A stretch of 64,000 bases of DNA from Streptomyces sp. HB132 (GTDB taxonomy: Bacteria > Actinomycetota > Actinomycetes > Streptomycetales > Streptomycetaceae). The notes under the pieces were generated by a model. That model was not told where the DNA came from. It did no database searches and saw nothing but the letters and a program-made list of their open reading frames with translations. The translations under genes were made by a program, and so were the position numbers. The stretch spans positions 1 through 64,000 of the forward strand of contig NZ_JAFBGA010000009.1 in NCBI RefSeq assembly GCF_016909575.1, read 5' to 3'. Below, one piece after another: positions 41,696-51,157 of the stretch (position 1 is its first letter; every line of letters starts with the position of its first letter).

Positions 41696-42345
41696 CGGCC
41701 CGGTGCGCGTCGTCTCCCTCGTCCCGTCACTCACCGAGGCGGTCGCCGTCACCGACCCCGGTCTGCTCGTCGGTGTCACCGACTGGTGCACCCGTCCCGC
41801 CGGACTCACCGCCGCCCGGATCGGTGGCACGAAGAACCCGGACACCGCCGCGGTCCTGTCCCTGCGACCGGATCTCGTCGTCGCGAACGAGGAGGAGAAC
41901 CGCGAGGCGGACCTGGCCGTTCTGCGGGACGCCGGAACGGACGTCCTGGTCACCGAGATCCGCACCCTCGACCAGGCCTTCGCCGAACTGGAGCGCGTCC
42001 TCGCCGCGTGCGGGCAGGGCCCGCCGCCCTGGCTGGAGGAGTCCCGGTCGGCCTGGGCGGGGCTGCCGCCCGTCCCCGCCGGGCGCCCCGCGGTCGTCCC
42101 GGTCTGGCGCAGGCCCTGGATGGTGCTGGGCCGCGACACCTTCGCCGGTGACCTGCTGGCCCGCCTGGGGATACGGAACGTGTACGCCGGGCACCGCGAC
42201 CGCTACCCCCGCGTCCCCCTGGCCGAGCTGAACGCGTCCGGAGCCGAGCTGGTCGTGCTTCCGGACGAGCCGTACCGCTTCACCGCCGACGACGGCCCCG
42301 AGGCCTTCCCCGGACTGCCCGCCGTGTTCGTCGACGGGCGTCACC

Positions 42346-43530
<1,185 letters not shown>

Positions 43531-43577
43531 GCCACGATTCTCGGGGGGCGGATGGCCGTCCACCAGGGAGCGCGGAG

Positions 43578-43591
43578 CTATGAGGTCATAG
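43578..43591. promoter_or_regulatory. Palindrome overlapping the lysR promoter
   Basis: CTATGA-GG-TCATAG is a perfect 6-bp inverted repeat. It overlaps the lysR -10 box TAGGCT (43589-43594) and lies 48 nt from the divergent transporter start. It is a plausible autorepression site for the LysR protein. Confidence 0.5.
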
Positions 43592-43594
43592 GCT
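43589..43594 (+). promoter_or_regulatory. -10 box of a leaderless lysR transcript
   Basis: TAGGCT is followed by 6 nt and ATG 43601. The short GGGCTT between them does not resemble a properly spaced ribosome binding site. Confidence 0.55.
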
Positions 43595-43600
43595 GGGCTT

Positions 43601-44536
43601 ATGTCCAGCACGGTGCCCCCGCCCGCCACTCTGTCCCACCGCGTTCCCGACCTGGGAGCCATGGTGCTGCTGCTCGCCGTCGCCCGGCACGGGAGCCTCG
43701 GCAGGGCGGCGCGGGAGGTCGGCATCAGCCAGCCCGCGGCCTCCGGCCGCATCCGGTCGATGGAGCGGCAGTTGGGCGTCGCGCTCGTGGACCGCTCGCC
43801 GCGCGGCTCCCGGCTGACCGACGCGGGCGCCCTCGTCACCGACTGGGCGCGCAGGGTCGTCGATGCGGCCGAGGCGTTCGACGCGGGAGCCCAGGCGTTG
43901 CGGGACCGGCGCGACTCCCGGCTGCGGGTCGCCGCGAGCATGACCATCGCGGAGTACCTGCTGCCGGGCTGGCTGATCGCCCTGCGGGCCGACCGGCCGG
44001 GAACCGCCGTGTCCCTGCTCGCGGGCAACTCGGCGGCGGTCGCCCTGCGGCTGCTGGCCGGGGAGGCGGATCTGGGGTTCGTCGAGGGCCTCTTCGTACC
44101 GGAGGGCCTCGACGGCACCGTCATCGCGCACGACCGGCTCGTCGTCGTGGTCGCACCCTCCCACCCGTGGGCGCGCCGGAGGCGGCTGACCCCGGGTGAA
44201 CTCGCCGCTACGCCCCTGATCCTGCGGGAACACGGCTCAGGCACCCGCCAGGTGCTGGACGCCGCGCTCGCCGTGCACGGCGGGCTGGCCCGCCCCCTGC
44301 TCGAACTCTCCTCGACCACTGCGGTGAAGGGCGCCGCGGAGAGCGGCGCCGGACCCTGTGTGCTGAGCGAGCTGGCGCTCGGCGAGGAGCTCTCCGCGCG
44401 GCGCCTGGTCAAGGTCCCGGTGGCGGGCGTCCGGCTGCGCCGCCAGCTGCGCGCGGTCTGGCCCGCCGGCCACCGGCCCACGGGGCCGGCCCGTGACCTG
44501 CTCTCCCTCACCGCCCAGCAGCCGCAAGCGTCCTGA
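43601..44536 (+). CDS. LysR-family transcriptional regulator
   Basis: This 311-residue regulator has an N-terminal winged HTH (about 18-75, LLLAVARHGSLGRAAREVGISQPAASGRIRSMERQLG) and a periplasmic-binding-like effector domain (about 100-300). It is divergent from the TDT transporter across a 70-bp gap with a 6-bp-armed palindrome, so it probably controls that gene and itself. The CysB/CbbR-like sequence alone does not reveal the effector. The transcript appears leaderless. It ends 6 nt before a 14-bp hairpin. Confidence 0.93.
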   Translation: MSSTVPPPATLSHRVPDLGAMVLLLAVARHGSLGRAAREVGISQPAASGRIRSMERQLGVALVDRSPRGSRLTDAGALVTDWARRVVDAAEAFDAGAQALRDRRDSRLRVAASMTIAEYLLPGWLIALRADRPGTAVSLLAGNSAAVALRLLAGEADLGFVEGLFVPEGLDGTVIAHDRLVVVVAPSHPWARRRRLTPGELAATPLILREHGSGTRQVLDAALAVHGGLARPLLELSSTTAVKGAAESGAGPCVLSELALGEELSARRLVKVPVAGVRLRRQLRAVWPAGHRPTGPARDLLSLTAQQPQAS

Positions 44537-44541
44537 GGCCG

Positions 44542-44578
44542 GGCGGTGGGCCGGGCCCGCGCACCCCGGCCCACCGCC
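44542..44578. terminator. Bidirectional terminator between lysR and the PuuD-like gene
   Basis: A perfect 14-bp stem (44542-44555 with 44565-44578) and 9-nt loop lie between convergent genes, 6 nt and 13 nt from their stop codons. Confidence 0.88.
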
Positions 44579-44590
44579 ACAGGGCAGTCC

Positions 44591-45304
44591 TCAGGCCGAG
44601 GGCACGGCCGCCCGGGCCCGGGCCGCCGCCACCAGGGCCCGCATGATGCGGAGGTCGTCGCCCATCTCCGGGTGCCACTGGACCCCGAGCACCCACGGGG
44701 GGCCCGGCAGTTCGACGGCCTCCACGGTGCCGTCCGCCGCGTACGCGGAGGCCACCAGGCCCGGCGCCAGCCGGTCCACGGCCTGGTGGTGGTAGGTGGG
44801 TACGGACGCCTCCTCGGGCACGAGCGAGGCGTACAGCGTCTCCGGCACCGGCGTCACCGTGTGCTCGCCGAGCACCCCGGCCTTCCCGAACGGTCCGGCG
44901 TGGCCGTCCAGATGCTGGGTCAGCGTGCCGCCCAGCGCCACGTTGAGCAGCTGCATACCGCGGCAGATCCCGAGCACCGGGGTGCCCGCGGCCCTCGCCG
45001 CGCGCAGCAGGGCCACCTCCCAGGTGTCGCGCTCGTGCGCCGGCGGGCCCGTCCGGAAGTCGCGCTCCGCTCCGTACAGCCCGGGGTCGACGTCGGCGCC
45101 GCCCGCGATCACCAGGCCGTCCACCCGCGCCACGACGGCCGCCGCCTTCGCCGGGTCGTCGGGAGGCAGCAGCGAGGCCAGTCCGCCGGACCGCTGGACC
45201 AGCCGGGGGTAGGCGGAGGGGAGGACCGCCGCGGGGAGTTCCCAGACGCCCCAGCGAGCCGCCGGCTCCAGATAGGTCGTGACGCCGATGAGCGGTTCGT
45301 GCAT
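44591..45304 (-). CDS. Gamma-glutamyl amide hydrolase, class I amidotransferase fold (PuuD-like)
   Basis: This 237-residue peptidase C26 protein has nucleophile C114 in LGICRGMQLLN and the His-Glu partners in VQWHPEMG. PuuD-type enzymes hydrolyse gamma-glutamyl-GABA or related gamma-glutamyl amides, releasing glutamate after oxidation of the amine part. It fits the last step of the gamma-glutamylation pathway whose ligase and dehydrogenase are encoded 1-3 kb away. ATG 45304 follows GGAAGGAC. A 23-bp motif shared with the glnA4 promoter region lies 44 nt upstream, so both are likely controlled by the adjacent GntR protein. Confidence 0.92.
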   Translation of the reverse strand: MHEPLIGVTTYLEPAARWGVWELPAAVLPSAYPRLVQRSGGLASLLPPDDPAKAAAVVARVDGLVIAGGADVDPGLYGAERDFRTGPPAHERDTWEVALLRAARAAGTPVLGICRGMQLLNVALGGTLTQHLDGHAGPFGKAGVLGEHTVTPVPETLYASLVPEEASVPTYHHQAVDRLAPGLVASAYAADGTVEAVELPGPPWVLGVQWHPEMGDDLRIMRALVAAARARAAVPSA

Positions 45305-45347
45305 GGTGCGGTCCTTCCGGCGGCCGGTCTGCGGGCCGGCCCGGTGC

Positions 45348-45370
45348 AATGGTGTTGCGTCATACCTTTG
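45348..45370. promoter_or_regulatory. Candidate GntR operator, copy 1 (puuD-like promoter)
   Basis: This 23-bp site, AATGGT-N-TT-N4-CATACCTT-N-G, is shared with 46175-46197; 18 of 23 positions are identical. It has an imperfect dyad GGTnT...ATACC, in keeping with GntR/FadR operators. It lies 44 nt upstream of the PuuD-like start. Confidence 0.7.
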
Positions 45371-45416
45371 TTCGTGCGGGCCCGCCGCGCAAGAGGAGTG
45401 ATCCGGAAAGGCCGGA

Positions 45417-46154
45417 TCAAGCCAGGAAGCCCCGGAGCAGCGCGCCGGTCCCCGCGCAGTGCTCGCGCACCACCGCCCGCGCCCGCTCCTCGTCGCCGTC
45501 GAACACCGCTTCGACGAGGGCCGTGTGCTGAAGCTGCGAATGTTCCAGGTTCCGCACCAGCAGGGGGATGCAGTCCAGGAGGTCGTTCACGTCCGCCCGC
45601 ACGGCCGCGTACCGGGCCGCGAGGGAAGGGGAGCCGGAGAGCTCGGCGAGCGTCAGATGGAAAAGGGTGTCGATCCTGCGGTAGTCGGGCAGAGGTGCCT
45701 CGTGTGTCGCCGCCAGAGCCGTCCGCAGCCGCTCCGCGTCCTCGTCGCCGAGGCCGCGCGACGCGCAGAGTCCGGCGGCCCCCGACTCCAGGACCTCGCG
45801 GAACAGCAGGATGTCCTCGATGTCGACGTCCGCCATCCGGCGGCGCAGCTCGTCACCGTCGGCCGGACCGGTGCGGGGGAGCACGAACGTGCCGCCGTAC
45901 CGGCCGCGCCTCGCCTCGATCAGGTCCTGGTCCTGGAGGACCTTCAGCACCTCGCGCAGGGTGACGCGGCTGATCCCCAGGAGCGCGGCCAGTTCGCGCT
46001 CGGCCGGCAGCCGGCCTCCGCCGGGCACCAGGCCGAGCCGGACCACCTGGAGGATCTGCTCCAGCGCCTCCTCGAAGCCGTTGCCCGCGCGGACCGGCCG
46101 CAGCGCGGGCACGAGCCGGTCGAAGGCCCCGGGTTCCCCGGTCTCTTCCGCCAC
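45417..46154 (-). CDS. FadR-subfamily GntR transcriptional regulator
   Basis: This 245-residue regulator has a GntR winged HTH (about 35-80, GRLPAERELAALLGISRVTLREVLKVLQDQDLIEARRGRYGG). An all-helical FCD effector domain follows (about 100-235), with the metal-binding residues of the family (D/H pattern in RIDTLFHLTL and EHCAG). I chose GTG 46154 with AAGGGAATCGGGAC upstream. The in-frame ATG 46190 would place the start inside the conserved operator. It is divergent from the glnA4-like gene and probably represses both that operon and the PuuD-like gene; the effector is probably the amine or its gamma-glutamyl derivative. Confidence 0.9.
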   Translation of the reverse strand: MAEETGEPGAFDRLVPALRPVRAGNGFEEALEQILQVVRLGLVPGGGRLPAERELAALLGISRVTLREVLKVLQDQDLIEARRGRYGGTFVLPRTGPADGDELRRRMADVDIEDILLFREVLESGAAGLCASRGLGDEDAERLRTALAATHEAPLPDYRRIDTLFHLTLAELSGSPSLAARYAAVRADVNDLLDCIPLLVRNLEHSQLQHTALVEAVFDGDEERARAVVREHCAGTGALLRGFLA

Positions 46155-46174
46155 GTCCCGATTCCCTTCCCCCC

Positions 46175-46197
46175 AATGGTTTTCTCCCATACCTTAG
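46175..46197. promoter_or_regulatory. Candidate GntR operator, copy 2 (glnA4/gntR promoter)
   Basis: This is the second copy of the 23-bp motif. It sits 27 nt before the glutamine-synthetase-like start and 20 nt before the regulator start. The same orientation of the dyad and the intact CATACCTT core support a common binding protein. Confidence 0.7.
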
Positions 46198-46224
46198 ACC
46201 GCCTGACCGAACGAGGAGTATCCC

Positions 46225-47586
46225 GTGGCAGACCGAACACCCCCACTGGGGACCGACGAGCTGCGCGCGCTCGTGGAGAGCGGTGAGATCGACACCGTGG
46301 TCCTGGCCTTCCCCGACATGCAGGGCAGACTGCAGGGCAAGCGGTTCGCGGCGTCCTTCTTCCTCGACGAGGTGCTGGAACACGGAACGGAGGGCTGCAA
46401 CTACCTGCTCGCCGTCGACACCGACATGAACACCGTCGACGGGTTCGCCATGTCCTCCTGGTCCAACGGCTACGGCGACTTCGCGATGCGCCCCGACCTC
46501 ACGACCCTGCGCCGCATCCCCTGGCACGAGGGCACGGCGCTGGTCATGGCCGATCTCGCCTGGGACGACGGCGCACCGGTCGCCGCCGCGCCCCGCCAGA
46601 TCCTCCGGCGGCAGCTGGAGCGGCTCGCCGCACACGGGCTGACCGCGCACGTCGGCACGGAGCTCGAGTTCATCGTCTTCAAGGACACCTACGAGCAGGC
46701 CTGGGACCGCAACTACAGGGGCCTCACCCCGGCGAACCAGTACAACATCGACTACTCGGTCCTCGGCACCGGGCGCATCGAGCCCCTGCTGCGGCGCATC
46801 CGCAACGAGATGGCGGCCGCCGGGCTCACCGTCGAGTCGGCCAAGGGCGAGTGCAACCCGGGTCAGCACGAGATCGTATTCCGCTACGACGAGGCGCTCG
46901 TCACCTGCGACCAGCACGCCGTGTACAAGACCGGGTCCAAGGAGATCGCCGCCCAGGAAGGCGTCGCGCTCACCTTCATGGCCAAGTTCAACGAGCGCGA
47001 GGGCAACTCCTGCCACATACACCTCTCGCTCCAGGACGCCGACGGGCACAGCGTCATGGCGGGCGAGGACGGCACGATGTCCCCCGTGATGCGGCACTTC
47101 CTCGCGGGCCAGCTCGCCGCCCTGCGCGACTTCTCCCTGCTCTACGCGCCGAACATCAACTCCTACAAGAGGTTTCAGCCCGGCTCCTTCGCCCCGACCG
47201 CCGTCGCCTGGGGGCACGACAACCGCACCTGCGCCCTGCGCGTCGTCGGCCACGGCCGCTCGATGCGCTTCGAGAACCGGCTGCCCGGCGGGGACGTCAA
47301 CCCCTACCTCGCTGTCGCCGGCCTCGTCGCCGCCGGACTGCACGGCATCGAGAACGAACTGGAACTCCCCGACGCCTGCGAGGGCAACGCCTACACCGCC
47401 GGATACGACAGGGTCCCGACCACCCTCCGCGAAGCCGCCGACCTCTGGGAGAACAGCGAAGTGGCCCGGAACGCCTTCGGCGACGACGTCGTCGCGCACT
47501 ACCGCAACACGGCGCGCGTCGAACTGGAGGCCTTCGACGCCGCGGTGACCGACTGGGAGCTCCGCCGATCCTTCGAACGCCTGTGA
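46225..47586 (+). CDS. glnA4: Glutamine-synthetase-like gamma-glutamyl-amine ligase (GlnA4-type)
   Basis: This 453-residue GS-fold enzyme has FPDMQGRLQGKRF near the N-terminus and the metal/glutamate motifs ELEFIVFKDTY, AKGECNPGQHEI and GNSCHIHLSL. NINSYKRFQPGSFAP follows, with the ATP/Arg site NRTCALRVVG and RFENRLPGGDVNPYLA. It lacks the adenylylation-loop tyrosine region of GlnA. From synteny it is the orthologue of S. coelicolor GlnA4 (SCO1613), which I recall being characterised as a gamma-glutamylethanolamide synthetase for ethanolamine use. GTG 46225 has GAGGAG upstream. An ALDH and an SDR follow in the same operon. Confidence 0.9.
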   Translation: MADRTPPLGTDELRALVESGEIDTVVLAFPDMQGRLQGKRFAASFFLDEVLEHGTEGCNYLLAVDTDMNTVDGFAMSSWSNGYGDFAMRPDLTTLRRIPWHEGTALVMADLAWDDGAPVAAAPRQILRRQLERLAAHGLTAHVGTELEFIVFKDTYEQAWDRNYRGLTPANQYNIDYSVLGTGRIEPLLRRIRNEMAAAGLTVESAKGECNPGQHEIVFRYDEALVTCDQHAVYKTGSKEIAAQEGVALTFMAKFNEREGNSCHIHLSLQDADGHSVMAGEDGTMSPVMRHFLAGQLAALRDFSLLYAPNINSYKRFQPGSFAPTAVAWGHDNRTCALRVVGHGRSMRFENRLPGGDVNPYLAVAGLVAAGLHGIENELELPDACEGNAYTAGYDRVPTTLREAADLWENSEVARNAFGDDVVAHYRNTARVELEAFDAAVTDWELRRSFERL

Positions 47587-47594
47587 GGAGCCCC

Positions 47595-48959
47595 GTGATC
47601 CACGAACACCGCGTGCTGAACCCGGCGACCGAAGAACTGGTCGCCACCGTCCCCGCCACCACCGCCGCCGAGGTCGACACCGCCGTCACCCGAGCCACGG
47701 CCGCGCAGCGCACCTGGGCCGCCCTGGCCCCCGCCGACCGCGCCCGGCTGCTGCGCCGCTTCGCCGTCCTCGTCGACGAACACGCCGAGCGGCTGGCCCT
47801 GCTGGAGGTCACCGAGGCGGGACACACCCTCGGCAACGCCCGCTGGGAGGCGGCCAACGTCCGGGACCTGCTGGACTACGCCGCCGGGGGAGTGGAGCGA
47901 CTCACGGGGCGCCAGATCCCCGTACCGGGCGGGATCGACCTCACCTTCCTCGAACCGCTGGGCGTCGTCGGAGTGATCGCCCCGTGGAACTTCCCCATGC
48001 CGATCGCCGCCTGGGGCACCGCACCCGCCCTCGCCGCCGGGAACGCCGTCCTCCTCAAACCGGCCGAGACCACGCCGCTCACCGCCCAGTACCTGGCCCG
48101 GCTCGCTCTCGACGCAGGCCTCCCCCAGCACCTCTTCCAGGTGCTGCCCGGCGCTGGGGACGTGGCGGGCACCGCGGTCGTCGAACACCCGGGCGTGGCC
48201 AAGATCGTCTTCACCGGTTCGACCCGCGTCGGCAAGCAGATCATGGCCAGGTGCGCGGACCGGGTGAAGCGGCTCACCCTCGAACTCGGCGGCAAGAGCC
48301 CCAACATCGTCTTCGCCGACGCCGACGTGGAGGCCGCTGCGGCAGCCGCCCCCATGTCCTTCCTGGACAACGCCGGACAGGACTGCTGCGCCCGCACCCG
48401 CATCCTGGTCCAGCGCTCCGTGTACGAGCGCTTCCTCGAACTCCTCGTCCCCGCCGTCACCTCCGTCGTCGTGGGGGACCCGTCGGACGAGAAGACGCAG
48501 ATGGGCCCGCTGATCTCCCGGGCGCAACTGGAGCGCGTCCGCGGATACGTCCCCGAGAGCGCGGACGGCATCCGGGGCGGTGCCCCCACGGGCCCCGGCT
48601 TCTGGTTCCCCCCGACCGTCCTCACCGGCATCGCTCCCGACGCACCCGTCGCCACCGAGGAGGTCTTCGGCCCCGTCGCCGTCGTCCTGCCCTTCGAGGA
48701 CGAGGCCGACGCCGTCCGGCTGGCCGACGCCACCGACCACGGCCTGGCCGGCTCGATCTGGACGCGCGACGTGGGCCGCGCCCTGCGTGTCTCCCAGGCG
48801 GTGCGGGCCGGGAACCTCTCCGTCAACTCCCACTCCGCCGTCCGCTACTGGACCCCTTTCGGTGGGTACAAACAGTCCGGGTTCGGCCGTGAACTGGGGC
48901 CCGACGCCCTCGCGGCCTTCACCGAAACCAAGAACGTCTTCATCGGCACGGAGGCCTGA
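47595..48959 (+). CDS. Aldehyde dehydrogenase
   Basis: This 454-residue NAD(P)-dependent enzyme has PWNFPMPIAAWGTAPALAAGN, FTGSTRVGKQIM, LELGGKSPNIVFADAD (with the general-base Glu) and the catalytic cysteine in NAGQDCCARTRI. It begins 8 nt after the ligase stop with GAGGAG before GTG 47595, so the two are one transcript. In the proposed pathway it would oxidise the gamma-glutamylated aldehyde to the acid. The double cysteine CC at the active site is uncommon but seen in some ALDHs. It is slightly shorter than typical ALDHs (about 480). Confidence 0.94.
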   Translation: MIHEHRVLNPATEELVATVPATTAAEVDTAVTRATAAQRTWAALAPADRARLLRRFAVLVDEHAERLALLEVTEAGHTLGNARWEAANVRDLLDYAAGGVERLTGRQIPVPGGIDLTFLEPLGVVGVIAPWNFPMPIAAWGTAPALAAGNAVLLKPAETTPLTAQYLARLALDAGLPQHLFQVLPGAGDVAGTAVVEHPGVAKIVFTGSTRVGKQIMARCADRVKRLTLELGGKSPNIVFADADVEAAAAAAPMSFLDNAGQDCCARTRILVQRSVYERFLELLVPAVTSVVVGDPSDEKTQMGPLISRAQLERVRGYVPESADGIRGGAPTGPGFWFPPTVLTGIAPDAPVATEEVFGPVAVVLPFEDEADAVRLADATDHGLAGSIWTRDVGRALRVSQAVRAGNLSVNSHSAVRYWTPFGGYKQSGFGRELGPDALAAFTETKNVFIGTEA

Positions 48960-48965
48960 GCGCAC

Positions 48966-49754
48966 ATGACCGACTCCGAGAACATCTGCCGCCGCCTGAC
49001 CGGCCGTACCGCCGTCGTCACCGGCGCCGGCAGCGGCATCGGCCTCGCCGCCGCACGCCGGCTGGCATCGGAAGGAGCCCACGTCGTCTGCGGCGACATC
49101 GACGAGACCGCCGGCAGGGCCGCCGCCGAGGAGGTGCGAGGGACCTTCGTCCCCGTCGACGTCACCGACCCCGACCAGGTCGAAGCCCTCTTCGCGGCGG
49201 CGGACGACACCTACGGCTCCGTCGACATCGCCTTCAACAACGCCGGTATCTCACCGCCCGACGACGACTCCATCCTCACGACCGGGCTGGAGGCGTGGAA
49301 GCGCGTCCAGGACGTCAACCTCACCTCCGTCTACCTCTGCTGCAAGGCAGCCCTCCCCTACATGCGGCGCCAGGGCCGCGGCTCGATCATCAACACCGCG
49401 TCCTTCGTGGCGCGGATGGGCGCCGCGACCTCCCAGATCTCGTACACCGCGTCCAAGGGCGGGGTCCTCGCCCTGTCCCGCGAACTCGGGGTGCAGTTCG
49501 CCCGCGAGGGGATCCGGGTCAACGCCCTGTGCCCCGGGCCGGTCAACACCCCGCTGCTCCGGGAGCTGTTCGCCACGGACCCGGAGCGTGCCGCCCGCAG
49601 GCTGGTGCACATCCCACTCGGCCGGTTCGCCGAGGCGACGGAGATCGCGGCGGCGGTCGCCTTCCTGGCGAGCGACGACTCCTCGTTCGTCAACGCCACC
49701 GACTTCCTCGTCGACGGAGGGATCTCGGGTGCGTACGTGACCCCGCTCGACTGA
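48966..49754 (+). CDS. Short-chain dehydrogenase/reductase
   Basis: This 262-residue classical SDR has the cofactor motif TGAGSGIG (about 19-26), D-x-D after beta2 (GDIDE, NAD preference), NNAG, the catalytic Ser of INTASF and Y-x3-K in SYTASKGG. It lies 6 nt after the ALDH gene and belongs to the same operon. In the gamma-glutamylation pathway it could oxidise the hydroxyl of gamma-glutamylethanolamide to the aldehyde, which the ALDH then takes on. That order fits ethanolamine (an amino alcohol) better than a polyamine. It ends 14 nt from the convergent gene. Confidence 0.93.
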   Translation: MTDSENICRRLTGRTAVVTGAGSGIGLAAARRLASEGAHVVCGDIDETAGRAAAEEVRGTFVPVDVTDPDQVEALFAAADDTYGSVDIAFNNAGISPPDDDSILTTGLEAWKRVQDVNLTSVYLCCKAALPYMRRQGRGSIINTASFVARMGAATSQISYTASKGGVLALSRELGVQFAREGIRVNALCPGPVNTPLLRELFATDPERAARRLVHIPLGRFAEATEIAAAVAFLASDDSSFVNATDFLVDGGISGAYVTPLD

Positions 49755-49768
49755 CGCCCGCCGGTGCC

Positions 49769-50971
49769 CTAGAGGAAGGTGAGGCCCTCGCCGCGGTACG
49801 TCGGCACGGTGGCGGTGATCCGCTCACCCTCGATCAGCCGCAGTTCGTCGAAGCGTTCGCAGAGCTCACCGGCCTTGGCGTGCCGGAACCACACCTTGTC
49901 GCCGATCAGCAGGTCGTCCGCGGGGGCCCCGAGCAGCGGCGTCTGGACCTCGCCGGGGCCCTCCTGCGGGTCGTAGCGCAGCCCTTCGGGCAGATACGGC
50001 ACCGGCAGCCGGTCCGCGCCCGCCGCCCCGGAGGCCGGGTAGCCCCCGCCGAGCACCGTCACCACACCCACACCCGGCCGCCGCACCACGGGCTGGGCGA
50101 AGAGCGCCGCCGGACGCCCCGTGAAGGAGGTGTAGTTGTCGAACAGCCTCGGTACGTAGAGCCCGGACCCCGCGGCGATCTCCGTCACCGCGGACTCGGC
50201 TGCGGTGTGCTGCACACTGCCGGTGCCGCCCCCGTTCACGAACTCCAGGCCGGGTGCCACCGCGCGGACCGCCCGCACCACCTCGGCGCGCCGGACCGCC
50301 AGTTCCCTGCGGGCCGCCGCCTGCATCAGCCGGACCGCGCGGGACCTGAACGGCTGCCCGGCCACGGAGTCGCCCACACCGGCGACGTGCCCCTCGTACG
50401 CCATCAGCCCCACCAGCCGGAAGCCCGGCCTGCGCTCCACCGAGCGGGCCAGCTCGGCGAGTTGGGCGGCGGAGCGGAGCGGGGAGCGCAGGGCGCCGAT
50501 CCTGACCCGGCCGCCCAGCAACCGGAGTGAGGTGTCCAGCTCCAGGCAGACCCGGATCTCCTCGGTGCCGCCGCCTCGCGCCGCGTCGATCAGCTCCAGT
50601 TGCGCGGGATCGTCCACCATCACCGTCACGGCCGCCGCGAGCTCGGGATCGGCGGCCAGTTCGGCGTACGAGGACCGGTCGGCCGACGGATAGGCGACCA
50701 GGACGTCGTCGAATCCGGCGCGGGCCAGCCAGAGCGACTCCGCCAGCGTGTACGACATGATCCCGGCGAAACCGGGGCGCGCCAGCACCCGTTCGAGCAA
50801 CGCGCGGCAGCGCACCGACTTGCTGGCCACCCGGACCGGCTTCCCGCCCGCCCGGCGCACCAGGTCGTCGGCGTTGGCGTCGAAGGCCTCCAGGTCGACG
50901 ACGGCGACGGGCGCGTCGAGATGGGCGGTGGCCGTGTCGTAACGGCTCCGGTCAGTGGCGCGGACAGTCAT
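49769..50971 (-). CDS. PLP-dependent alanine-racemase-fold enzyme (D-amino-acid deaminase/aldolase type)
   Basis: This 400-residue protein has a fold-type III PLP domain. The Schiff-base lysine is K51 in RVASKSVRC, the barrel follows to about 270, and a beta domain closes the chain (PF14031-like, DDLLIGDKVWFRHAKAGELCERFDELRLIEG). That C-terminal metal-binding domain is shared with D-threonine aldolase and D-serine dehydratase, so the substrate is probably a D-3-hydroxyamino acid. Many Streptomyces annotations call it amino acid deaminase. The start is ATG 50971. It is convergent with the SDR gene and may be independent of the ethanolamine-type cluster. Confidence 0.88.
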   Translation of the reverse strand: MTVRATDRSRYDTATAHLDAPVAVVDLEAFDANADDLVRRAGGKPVRVASKSVRCRALLERVLARPGFAGIMSYTLAESLWLARAGFDDVLVAYPSADRSSYAELAADPELAAAVTVMVDDPAQLELIDAARGGGTEEIRVCLELDTSLRLLGGRVRIGALRSPLRSAAQLAELARSVERRPGFRLVGLMAYEGHVAGVGDSVAGQPFRSRAVRLMQAAARRELAVRRAEVVRAVRAVAPGLEFVNGGGTGSVQHTAAESAVTEIAAGSGLYVPRLFDNYTSFTGRPAALFAQPVVRRPGVGVVTVLGGGYPASGAAGADRLPVPYLPEGLRYDPQEGPGEVQTPLLGAPADDLLIGDKVWFRHAKAGELCERFDELRLIEGERITATVPTYRGEGLTFL

Positions 50972-51157
50972 GGCCGCAGCTTGCCAGACAGCCGGACGAC
51001 GGGGGTAGGGGACGTTCGGTGCAGATCATCCCGCACCCCCTGTCCCGTTCCCACGGGCCGCCCTCCACCCCGTAGAGTGACCGGTACACGATCGACCAGC
51101 GGGCTCGTGCGGTACGGCGGTCCGTCGGCGGTGCGGGGACGTGGACCAGGGGGACGG

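Noticed and set aside
46155..46190. ATG 46190 as the GntR start
   Set aside because: It lies inside the 23-bp motif shared with another promoter, and GTG 46154 has a better upstream sequence.
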